From: Chloroflexota bacterium
Lineage (GTDB): Bacteria; Chloroflexota; Anaerolineae; Anaerolineales; Villigracilaceae
Assembly (NCBI GenBank): GCA_023459215.1
Contig: JAEWVF010000014.1
Span: forward strand, 1 to 48,546
Direction of reading: 5' to 3'
Length of the DNA stretch: 48,546 bases
In this document: piece by piece, positions 24,310-30,890 of the stretch
Layout of the letters: each line of letters begins with the position of its first letter
Numbering within the stretch: the stretch's first letter is position 1
Notes under the pieces: model-generated
Database searches by the model: none
Seen by the model: the letters and a program-made list of their open reading frames with translations, nothing else
Told to the model about the DNA's origin: nothing
Made by a program: the position numbers and the translations under genes

Positions 24310-25590
24310 TTACGCATACCGTTTCCGGAACAGCACTGCGCCCACCACGAACATGACCGAGCCCAGCGCCAGCGAAACCGCGAAAGGCAGCAGCAGGTCA
24401 GCGGGAGCCGCGCCAGACAGGGCCAGGTTCCAGGCTTTCAGCACCCAGCCTTGCGGCGTGAAGTTGGCCAGCATCTTGAAGGCGGCCGGCATGGCATTCG
24501 GCATGTTGGCCGTAAACAGGCCGCCGAGCATGCCCAGCGCGGTCAATCCGCCGCCCAGCACTGGCCCACCCTGCTTCGACGTTTTGACAAAGGCGATCAG
24601 CAGCACGCCCAGGCCCGAAGCCGCCACCACCTGCCCGGCGAGCGCCAGCGCCACGGAGGCTGTTTCGCCCCAGTTGACACCGAAGGCGAAGCGCCCGGCC
24701 AGCATCAGCACCAGCCCTTGCAGGATAACCGTCAGCACCACCGCCAGGAATTTCCCGGCCAGGATGTTGGTGCGGTCGGTCGGCGTGGTAAAGAGCCGCG
24801 CCAGCGTGCCTTCCTCGTCCTCGCGCAAAATCGACATCATCGCGTATGCGCCGGTGAAAAAGGCAAAGAAAATCATTTGTCCGGCCATTGTCAGGCCCAT
24901 CATCTGCTGGATGGGGTCGGCGGATTCGCTTTCGCCCGCCGAGGGAGCCGTCAGCACCAGCGCCGCCTTTTCGGGATGGTGGAACAGGTCACGCTGGAAA
25001 TCGCGGTACCAGTTACCATAGCGTTCAATCCAACCGGGAATCTGCGCCAGGTCAGGCTGGAGGCCGTTCGCCTGCTGGCGCTCAATCAGCGTCTGGATGG
25101 CGATACCGCCACCAGCTACCCCGTCCACCATCATCGTGACCATATCCTCGACCACCGCCGGGCCAATCGAAAGGGTCGGGTCGCTGACAATCAGCACCTG
25201 TCGGTCTTTTTCGCCGCTCAGGTAGCGTTCGGTGAAATCCGCCGGGATGATGACCGTCACGCCGATTTCCTGCTTATCGACCGCGGTGCGAGCCGTGACT
25301 TCGTCAGGGTAATCGTTGGCGGTAATCCAGGATTTGACGCTCTCATCAAAAAACATTGCGCGGATGTTCTCGCCAATCGGAGCGGTCAGCACGGCGTCAG
25401 CGGGGAGTTGGTCAGCGTTGACCACGCCCACTTTGACGGGAGTCAGGCTCACATCCCCGCCGCTCATCCCGCCAAAGGCGAAATAAATCAGCCCGGTCAG
25501 CATCAGCGGCGCGATAACCGCCATCCCGATGGTGAAGGCGCTTCTCATCGAGCGCAATAAATCGTTCAGGGCAATATCAATGATTTTCAT
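24310..25590 (-). CDS. ABC-2 type transporter permease
   Basis: A 426-residue permease, paralogous in layout to the one downstream. It has an N-terminal helix (AFTIGMAVIAPLMLTGLIYFAFGG), an external domain of about 200 residues, and C-terminal helices beginning at MMGLTMAGQMIFFAFFTGAYAM. The coupling segment SILREDEEGTLARLFTTPTDRTNILAGK is characteristic of drug/Na+-type ABC-2 exporters. The ATG has GGAGAAAG upstream. Two different ABC-2 permeases plus one ATPase suggest a heterodimeric exporter of a hydrophobic or antimicrobial compound, probably controlled by the adjacent two-component system. Confidence 0.9.
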   Translation of the reverse strand: MKIIDIALNDLLRSMRSAFTIGMAVIAPLMLTGLIYFAFGGMSGGDVSLTPVKVGVVNADQLPADAVLTAPIGENIRAMFFDESVKSWITANDYPDEVTARTAVDKQEIGVTVIIPADFTERYLSGEKDRQVLIVSDPTLSIGPAVVEDMVTMMVDGVAGGGIAIQTLIERQQANGLQPDLAQIPGWIERYGNWYRDFQRDLFHHPEKAALVLTAPSAGESESADPIQQMMGLTMAGQMIFFAFFTGAYAMMSILREDEEGTLARLFTTPTDRTNILAGKFLAVVLTVILQGLVLMLAGRFAFGVNWGETASVALALAGQVVAASGLGVLLIAFVKTSKQGGPVLGGGLTALGMLGGLFTANMPNAMPAAFKMLANFTPQGWVLKAWNLALSGAAPADLLLPFAVSLALGSVMFVVGAVLFRKRYA

Positions 25591-25615
25591 AACTTTCTCC
25601 GTTTGCGATTCAGCG

Positions 25616-25682
25616 TGTCAGGTATCAGGTGTCAGGTTTTTGCGTCAAGGTGGTTTTACCTGACACCGAAAAACCTGATACC
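25616..25682. repeat. Word-type inverted repeat between exporter genes
   Basis: GGTATCAGGTGTCAGGTTTTT is answered by ACCTGACACC and CCTGATACC to 25682, so the words TGTCAGG/ATCAGG form nested hairpins. It abuts the stop codon of the ATPase gene. Confidence 0.65.
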
Positions 25683-26618
25683 CTAATCACGCAGCGCCCG
25701 CCCAGTCAGATGCAAAAAGACCGTCTCAAGGTTGGGTTCCTGGATATCAACCGAGGTAATCCGCGCCCCGAGTTTGGCGGCTGTATCGAACAGGCGCGGC
25801 AGGACGCGGTTGGAGTCATCCACCAAGACAGTAACTTTGCCATCGGTTGTGTCAATCCCGGTCACGCCGTCAACTTTTTTCCAGGCTTCTAAAACGTTCA
25901 AACCTTCAACATTCAACCCCAGATCGATGCGCGTCTGCCCACCGACCAGTTTGATCAGTTCAGCATGCGTGCCGTAGGCAATGACCTTGCCCTTGTCCAT
26001 GATAGCGATGTGGCGCGAAAGTTCGGCGGCTTCTTCCATGTAATGAGTGGTGTAAAGTACGGTCATGCCCTGGCGGTTGAGTTCGACCACGTTATCGAGG
26101 ATGTGGCGGCGGCTCTGCGGATCAATGCCGACCGTCGGCTCATCCATGATCACCACCTGCGGCTTGTGCAGCAGCGCCGCGCCGATGTTGACGCGCCGCT
26201 TCATCCCACCCGAAAACTTGCCGACGTAATCCTTCTGCCGGTCGGCCAGGCCAATAATGTCGAGCACTTCATCCACGCGGGTTTTGAGCGCCGCGCCGCG
26301 CAGGCCATACATCTTGCCCCAGAAAACCAGGTTCTCGCGCGCGGACAGGTCGGGGTACAACGCAATATCCTGTGGGACCACACCCAGACTGGCCTTGGCC
26401 GCTTCCGGCGCGCTGCGGATGGAATGTCCCATAATCGTTGCGTCGCCTTCGCTGGGGGCCAGCAGCCCGGAGAGCATCGAGATGGTGGTAGATTTGCCTG
26501 CGCCATTGGGCCCCAGCAGGCTCAGGATTTCGCCTTGCTCAGCCGCAAACTCGACCCCAGCCACGGCCTGGAACTCGCCAAATGATTTCTTGAGATTCTT
26601 GACTTCGATTGCGTTCAT
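25683..26618 (-). CDS. ABC transporter ATP-binding protein (multidrug/ABC-2 exporter)
   Basis: A 311-residue ATPase that powers the two adjacent permeases. It has Walker A LGPNGAGKST (near 36), VVPQDIALYPDLSARENLVFWG (Q-loop region), signature FSGGMKRRVNIG, Walker B VVIMDEPTVGIDPQSRR, and switch TTHYMEEAAELSRHI. This is the CcmA/DrrA-type group. The ~85-residue C-terminal domain (LGLNVEGLNVLEAWKKVDG..., ending VFLHLTGRALRD) is the DrrA-type regulatory tail. ATG 26618 has GAGGAG upstream, and TTG one codon earlier is the alternative. The order ATPase-permease-permease is usual for an operon on this strand. Confidence 0.92.
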   Translation of the reverse strand: MNAIEVKNLKKSFGEFQAVAGVEFAAEQGEILSLLGPNGAGKSTTISMLSGLLAPSEGDATIMGHSIRSAPEAAKASLGVVPQDIALYPDLSARENLVFWGKMYGLRGAALKTRVDEVLDIIGLADRQKDYVGKFSGGMKRRVNIGAALLHKPQVVIMDEPTVGIDPQSRRHILDNVVELNRQGMTVLYTTHYMEEAAELSRHIAIMDKGKVIAYGTHAELIKLVGGQTRIDLGLNVEGLNVLEAWKKVDGVTGIDTTDGKVTVLVDDSNRVLPRLFDTAAKLGARITSVDIQEPNLETVFLHLTGRALRD

Positions 26619-26636
26619 CAATAACTCCTCTTATCA

Positions 26637-26676
26637 CACCTGCGCCTCTTCAAAAGAACCGAAAGAGGCGCAGGTG
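26637..26676 (-). promoter_or_regulatory. Strong hairpin ahead of the exporter ATPase
   Basis: Perfect 14-bp stem CACCTGCGCCTCTT (26637-26650) with AAGAGGCGCAGGTG (26663-26676). No T-run follows on the minus strand. It lies between the 63-residue gene and the ATPase, so it may set mRNA levels or act as a processing site rather than a terminator. Confidence 0.5.
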
Positions 26677-26692
26677 AAGGTCTTTGCTCATC

Positions 26693-26884
26693 TTACTTTT
26701 CAGTATCCAGAGCCACAATTGCCAGGCAGGCCGCGCCGATCCCAAGCAGCAGAACCTGGGTTTCAAGCGGAGCCACACCGAGGATATTCAACACCACGGT
26801 AGCAACGGCCATCGCCATGCCAACACCCTTGAAAACCAGGGTCAAGATATTGCCAAAAGATTGGGTGGAAAGTTTTTTGCTCAT
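26693..26884 (-). CDS. Small membrane protein leading the exporter operon
   Basis: A 63-residue protein. It has a basic start (MSKKLSTQSFGN), then two hydrophobic helices (GMAMAVATVVLNILG and TQVLLLGIGAACLAIVAL) and a short charged tail. The AAGGAG 6 nt before its ATG is among the best in the window, so it is very likely translated. It is the first gene of the exporter operon and faces the kinase gene. I recognise no family. It could be a small regulator or sensor of the exporter, but this is position-based guesswork. Confidence 0.7.
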   Translation of the reverse strand: MSKKLSTQSFGNILTLVFKGVGMAMAVATVVLNILGVAPLETQVLLLGIGAACLAIVALDTEK

Positions 26885-26951
26885 CAGGTTTCTCCTTAAA
26901 TTTGATTGCTATTGATTGATGGCCCCATTTTACAGACTCGCCCTGGTTGAC

Positions 26952-26997
26952 ACATTGTCCACCCGGATAGTTCCGGCATTGTACTTTCGGACAATGT
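26952..26997. promoter_or_regulatory. Inverted-repeat half sites in the divergent promoter region
   Basis: ACATTGTCC (26952-26960) is mirrored by GGACAATGT (26989-26997). A further CATTGT half site at 26977-26982 faces ACAATG at 26991 with 8 bp between. TTGACA occurs at 26948-26953. Dyad half sites between a two-component operon and its exporter are typical targets of LiaR/NarL regulators. Confidence 0.45.
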
Positions 26998-27074
26998 CGG
27001 GGCGGACAGGTGGAAAAAGGACCCAGATGAGATACAATCTCTATAAAAAAACTACAGAAAACGAGAGAAATTCA

Positions 27075-28367
27075 ATGCCAGGCACAAAAACAAACCCCAC
27101 ATCCTCCACCAAAGTCGAACAGGATTACCGCATCTTCTTCCTGTTCATGACATTCGTGCTGGCCGGCATGTACGTTCTCTCGCTCGTCCAGAACCCCAAC
27201 CTGCATCAGTTCTGGCCCGCCTCGTTATTCACCGTGCTGATGGTTATCCATATCCTTCTGCACTGGAGCGTCATTGCCATCATCCAGACCCCCACGCGCC
27301 AGACCTGGTACATTCTCGGCCAGGGCTTGCTCGCCTTTGCCATCACCCACCTTTCCGGCAACACCGGCATGATTTTTTCGCTCTACATGGCCCTGATTGG
27401 CGAAAGCATCGGCTACCTTGGCCTCACCCGCTGGAGCCTGCTCTCAACAGTTTACTTCCTCAGCCTTTCCGTTATCAACTTTAGCATCTCCACCAACTCC
27501 AACTTCGCCACCGCCCTGTTCTGGGTTCTTACCGCAATTCCGGTCGTCATCTTTATCGGCATGTACGTCACCCTTTACCTGCGCCAGACCGAAGCGCGCG
27601 AAAAGGCCCAGGCCCTGGCTGAAGAACTCGAAGCAGCCAACCGCCAGTTGAGCGAATACGCCGCCCGCGTTGAAGACCTGACCATCACCGCCGAACGTGA
27701 ACGCATGGCCCGCGAACTGCACGACACCCTCTCGCAGGGTCTCGCCGGTCTGACCCTGCAACTCGAAGCCGCCGACGCCCACCTCGCCCAACAGCGCCCC
27801 GAAAAAGCGCGCGAAATCATCGCCCAGGCCATGCAAAAGGCCCGCGAATCCCTGGCCGACGCCCGGCGTGTCATCAGCGATTTACGGGAAACTAATTTGG
27901 GGGAATTGGGAGATTCACTGCGCCGAGAAGTTGACCGTTTCCAGGCCGCCACCGGCCTCCCCTGCGCCTTCCACGCGGACTCCACCCCACACATCCCTGA
28001 TCCCGTTAAAGAAACCATCTTACGCACCGTCAGCGAAGCCCTCACCAACATCGCCCGCCATGCCCAGGCATCCGAGGCGGCTGTCAACCTATCCGTTAAA
28101 CCTGTGCTGAGCGGAGCCGATTCTGGCGCAGCCGAAGCGCCCGTGCTGAGCGCAGCCGAAGCGCTGACCATCACCATCAAAGACAACGGGATCGGATTCG
28201 ACCCGCACAACATCCCCTCCGGCCACTATGGCCTGCTCGGCATCCGCGAGAGAATCCGTTTAATCGGTGGAACCTTAACCCTCGACACCGCCCCGCAAAA
28301 GGGTACAATCCTCACCATCGAAATCCCCCTGCCTGACACCTCGCACCTGACACTTGACACCCCATGA
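27075..28367 (+). CDS. Sensor histidine kinase, NarL/DesK class
   Basis: A 430-residue membrane kinase. Five or six N-terminal helices (about 20-165) are followed by a coiled linker. The HisKA_3 dimerisation domain has ERERMARELHDTLSQGLAGL, with H216 the phosphorylated residue. The GHKL ATPase domain has NIARHAQAS (N box), DNGIGFDP and HYGLLGIRERIRLIGG. Residues 343-363 are an in-frame repeat (VLSGADSGAAEAPVLSAAEA) inside the ATPase domain, and the last residues LPDTSHLTLDTP are encoded by word-type repeats. ATG 27075 follows GAGAG. ATG 27027 has a stronger AAGGA but would make an AT-rich stretch coding. It overlaps the regulator by four bases. Confidence 0.9.
   Translation: MPGTKTNPTSSTKVEQDYRIFFLFMTFVLAGMYVLSLVQNPNLHQFWPASLFTVLMVIHILLHWSVIAIIQTPTRQTWYILGQGLLAFAITHLSGNTGMIFSLYMALIGESIGYLGLTRWSLLSTVYFLSLSVINFSISTNSNFATALFWVLTAIPVVIFIGMYVTLYLRQTEAREKAQALAEELEAANRQLSEYAARVEDLTITAERERMARELHDTLSQGLAGLTLQLEAADAHLAQQRPEKAREIIAQAMQKARESLADARRVISDLRETNLGELGDSLRREVDRFQAATGLPCAFHADSTPHIPDPVKETILRTVSEALTNIARHAQASEAAVNLSVKPVLSGADSGAAEAPVLSAAEALTITIKDNGIGFDPHNIPSGHYGLLGIRERIRLIGGTLTLDTAPQKGTILTIEIPLPDTSHLTLDTP
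28101..28163 (+). repeat. CTGAGCG-type repeat inside the kinase gene
   Basis: Two copies of the unit GTGCTGAGCGSAGCCGA (from 28104 and 28143) lie inside the kinase coding sequence, 63 nt in phase. The unit is that of the intergenic repeats at 18194 and 33688. Confidence 0.75.
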
Positions 28368-28993
28368 CTCGCATCCTAATCGCCGACGACCATCTCATCA
28401 TCCGCCAGGGATTGCGCCTGATCATCGAAACCGAGGACGATTTCACCCTGGTTGGCGAAGCCTGCGATGGCGCGGAGGCGCTCAGCCTGTGCGCCGAACT
28501 ACGCCCGGAAGTCGTCCTGATGGACCTGCGCATGCCCGGCATGGATGGCATCACCGCTATCGAAAAACTACGCCAAACCCAGCCGGAGATTGCCGTGGTC
28601 ATCCTGACCACCTTCAATGAGGATGAATTAATGTTGCGCGGCATTCGCGCCGGGGCAAAAGGATTCCTGCTCAAGGACACCGACCGCCAGACCCTGTTCG
28701 ACACCCTGCGCGCCGCCGCGCGCGGCGAGACCCTGCTCAAACCCGAAATCATGGCCCGCCTGCTGAATGTCGCTGCCGCGCCTGCGCCAGCCGCCAGCGC
28801 GTTCAACCTGACCGAACGCGAAAAGGAAGTGCTGGCCGCGGTTGCGCGCGGCGAACGCAGCAAGGAAATCGCCCTCAAACTCAACATCACCGAGCGCACC
28901 GTCAAGGCCCATTTGGCGAGCATCTACCAGAAAATGGGCGTCGATTCGCGCGCCGGGGCCATTGCCCTGGCCGCCCAAAAAGGCCTGTTGTAG
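28364..28993 (+). CDS. Response regulator, NarL/FixJ (LuxR-type HTH)
   Basis: A 209-residue two-component regulator. The receiver domain (1-120) has the acidic pair D8-D9, phosphoacceptor D54 in VLMDLRMPG, the conserved T in VVILTTF, and K in GAKGFLLKD. The C-terminal LuxR-type HTH (about 145-209) has LTEREKEVLAAVARGERSKEIALKLNITERTVKAHLASIYQKMGV. It is translated from an ATG overlapping the kinase stop (ATGA). It should be phosphorylated by that kinase and bind the half sites at 26952-26997, probably controlling the divergent ABC-2 exporter operon and itself. Confidence 0.95.
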   Translation: MTRILIADDHLIIRQGLRLIIETEDDFTLVGEACDGAEALSLCAELRPEVVLMDLRMPGMDGITAIEKLRQTQPEIAVVILTTFNEDELMLRGIRAGAKGFLLKDTDRQTLFDTLRAAARGETLLKPEIMARLLNVAAAPAPAASAFNLTEREKEVLAAVARGERSKEIALKLNITERTVKAHLASIYQKMGVDSRAGAIALAAQKGLL

Positions 28994-28998
28994 GCCAG

Positions 28999-30084
28999 CT
29001 ATCCCCCGGCCCAGACTTTCCCGGCGGGAACAATAGTTTTATCCGGCACGTCGGCGTAAACCACCGCTCCGTTGCCGATGCGCACCCCATCCCCGATTTT
29101 GATTCCAATCGCAGTGGTAACGCCCATCCCCACCAGGCTGCGCGCACCAACGTGAACATGCCCCGCCAGCATCGCGCCGGGGGCGATATGGGTATATGCG
29201 CCAATTTCACAGTCATGCGAAACAATCGCGCCAGTATTGACCATACAGCGCGGATACAAAACCGCCGAGGAGCCGACATAAGCATTGGCAAAAACCTGCA
29301 CGCCCTCGCCCAGAATCGCGCTCGGCTCAACCGTCGCGCGCGGATGCGCCAGGGCCGGAAGGCCAAACCCGGCATCAAACAGCATCTCGAACAAACGCAC
29401 CCGCACAGCAATGTCCAAAATCCCGCCGACACCGTTGGCCGCCAGCGCCAACCCTTTCGCTCGCAAAAGCGGCAAAAGGTCACGCCCGCCCAACACCGGG
29501 ATACCCAGCACCGATTTACCCTTCAGGGCTGGATTATCGTCCACGATCCCGGCGATTTGATGCAAACCTATCGCCTGCGCCATTTCCATGACCGCCTTGG
29601 CGTGCCCGCCCGCACCGTAGATCAGGAGTTGCCCCTCGCCAAAATCGGGCAATTCGACCGGGGCCAGGGCAGCGGCAAGCTCGCGGATGGCCGCCTCGGT
29701 CAGCAACCGGTCGGTCGGCAACGAGGCCAGGTCAAGGCCCAGGCTTTCGGCCAGGGCGCGGGCGGGTTTGGTGATGCGCAGTCCGCCGGGAGTTGTTGCG
29801 GCTGGTTTAACGGTATCCTGCTGGCGGGTCGGAAGTGATTCGTCCGCCGTTTCGGTCAGGTAAGCCAGTAAATCGCCGACGGAAAGGGTATCGCCTTCGC
29901 TGGCAACCATACGCACAAAACCGGCGGCGGGCGCTTCAACATCGCTGGCCGCCTTGGTGGTTTCAATGGTGAAGAGGACCGCGCCCGACTCTACAGGCTG
30001 ACCATCACGCACATGCACGTCGACCAGGCGAGCTTCGGGTTCGTTGGCGTTCAAAAGAGGCACAGTGATTGCAATTGGGGGCAT
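28999..30084 (-). CDS. Lipoyl domain + E3-binding-like domain + NeuD/PglD-type acyltransferase fusion
   Basis: A 361-residue protein with three parts. Residues 1-80 are a biotinyl/lipoyl domain with the attachment lysine K44 in IETTKAASDVEAP. Residues 102-137 (RITKPARALAESLGLDLASL...LLTEAAIREL) resemble the peripheral-subunit-binding domain of E2 enzymes. From 152 on it is a NeuD/PglD/VioB-type protein: a nucleotide-binding-like YGAGGHAKAV start, then left-handed beta-helix repeats with H290 in IVSHDCEIG, matching the catalytic His of PglD, and GAMLAGHVHVG. The normal E2 catalytic (CAT-like) domain is absent. The next minus-strand gene is a fused 2-oxoacid dehydrogenase E1. The protein may take an acyl group from E1 via lipoate and pass it to CoA or an amino sugar. 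ATG 30084 is the only good start. Confidence 0.9.
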   Translation of the reverse strand: MPPIAITVPLLNANEPEARLVDVHVRDGQPVESGAVLFTIETTKAASDVEAPAAGFVRMVASEGDTLSVGDLLAYLTETADESLPTRQQDTVKPAATTPGGLRITKPARALAESLGLDLASLPTDRLLTEAAIRELAAALAPVELPDFGEGQLLIYGAGGHAKAVMEMAQAIGLHQIAGIVDDNPALKGKSVLGIPVLGGRDLLPLLRAKGLALAANGVGGILDIAVRVRLFEMLFDAGFGLPALAHPRATVEPSAILGEGVQVFANAYVGSSAVLYPRCMVNTGAIVSHDCEIGAYTHIAPGAMLAGHVHVGARSLVGMGVTTAIGIKIGDGVRIGNGAVVYADVPDKTIVPAGKVWAGG

Positions 30085-30174
30085 TGGTTGAGTTCCTGTT
30101 TTCTGAAAATTCGGTCAGGATTTGATTTTTTTAGTCTATAATCAGACATCATATTGTTGCATAAGGAGAATGCC

Positions 30175-30837
30175 ATGAATTTTGCTCGTGCTTTTTCATA
30201 TATTTTCGAAGATGTGGACTGGCTCAAAAAGGTTGGTATTGCCGCCGCGGTGATATTTATCCCGGTTGTCGGCACAATCATTCTGGGCGGCTGGGGATTG
30301 GAAATTACCCGGCGCGTAATCGTCGACGATCCGCAGCCCCTGCCCGGCTGGGAAGATTTCGGCGGGTATGTTTCGAAAGGGTTCCAGTCCTTTGTGGTCA
30401 GCCTGGCGTACCTGCTGCCGTTCATCCTTTTTATCATCTGCGGACAGATGTTCACTGTTCTGCCGGCTGTGCTGATGGGCGAAAGCAACCCCGAGGCGGC
30501 CGGCGGCGTGATGGTGGCGGTCATGTCTTGCGTGTACTGCTTCGCTTTCCTGTTTGCCCTGGCGGGCAGCATCCTTGTCCCGGCTGCGCTGGGCAACCTG
30601 GCCGCCACCGGTGAACTGGGCGCCGCCTTTCGTTTTGGCGAAGTTTTTGGCCTCTTGCGCGCCGCAGTCGGCCCGTATATCCTGTCGGTGCTGCTGATTG
30701 GCCTGGCAGCGACCCTGCTTTCGCCACTCGGCTCAGCCGTGTGCGGCATCGGTGTGCTGCTCACTACGGCCTACCTGGCCGCCGTCAGCGCTCACCTGTA
30801 TGGACAGGCTTACAAAATCGCGCGTTCCATCGCCTAA
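30175..30837 (+). CDS. DUF4013 family membrane protein
   Basis: A 220-residue polytopic membrane protein. The N-terminus MNFARAFSYIFEDVDWLKKV, then GGWGLEITRRVIVDDPQPLPGWEDFGGYVSKG, is the DUF4013 signature. About five hydrophobic helices follow. Its function is unknown in the family; it is common in Chloroflexota, Firmicutes and archaea. ATG 30175 has AAGGAG at a good distance, while the earlier in-frame ATG at 30154 has no ribosome binding site. It sits on the strand opposite to the lipoyl-acyltransferase and E1 genes and separates them, so these two are not in one transcript. It ends at a terminator. Confidence 0.9.
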   Translation: MNFARAFSYIFEDVDWLKKVGIAAAVIFIPVVGTIILGGWGLEITRRVIVDDPQPLPGWEDFGGYVSKGFQSFVVSLAYLLPFILFIICGQMFTVLPAVLMGESNPEAAGGVMVAVMSCVYCFAFLFALAGSILVPAALGNLAATGELGAAFRFGEVFGLLRAAVGPYILSVLLIGLAATLLSPLGSAVCGIGVLLTTAYLAAVSAHLYGQAYKIARSIA

Positions 30838-30860
30838 GAATTCAACCGCCAACACAATTG

Positions 30861-30890
30861 GCCCGGAAGGCGCTCGCCTTTCGGGCTATT
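30861..30890. terminator. Terminator between DUF4013 and E1 genes
   Basis: GCCCGGAAGGCG pairs with CGCCTTTCGGGC with one mismatch, followed by TATTTTATTT. It serves the plus-strand DUF4013 gene and abuts the E1 stop on the other strand. Confidence 0.75.
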
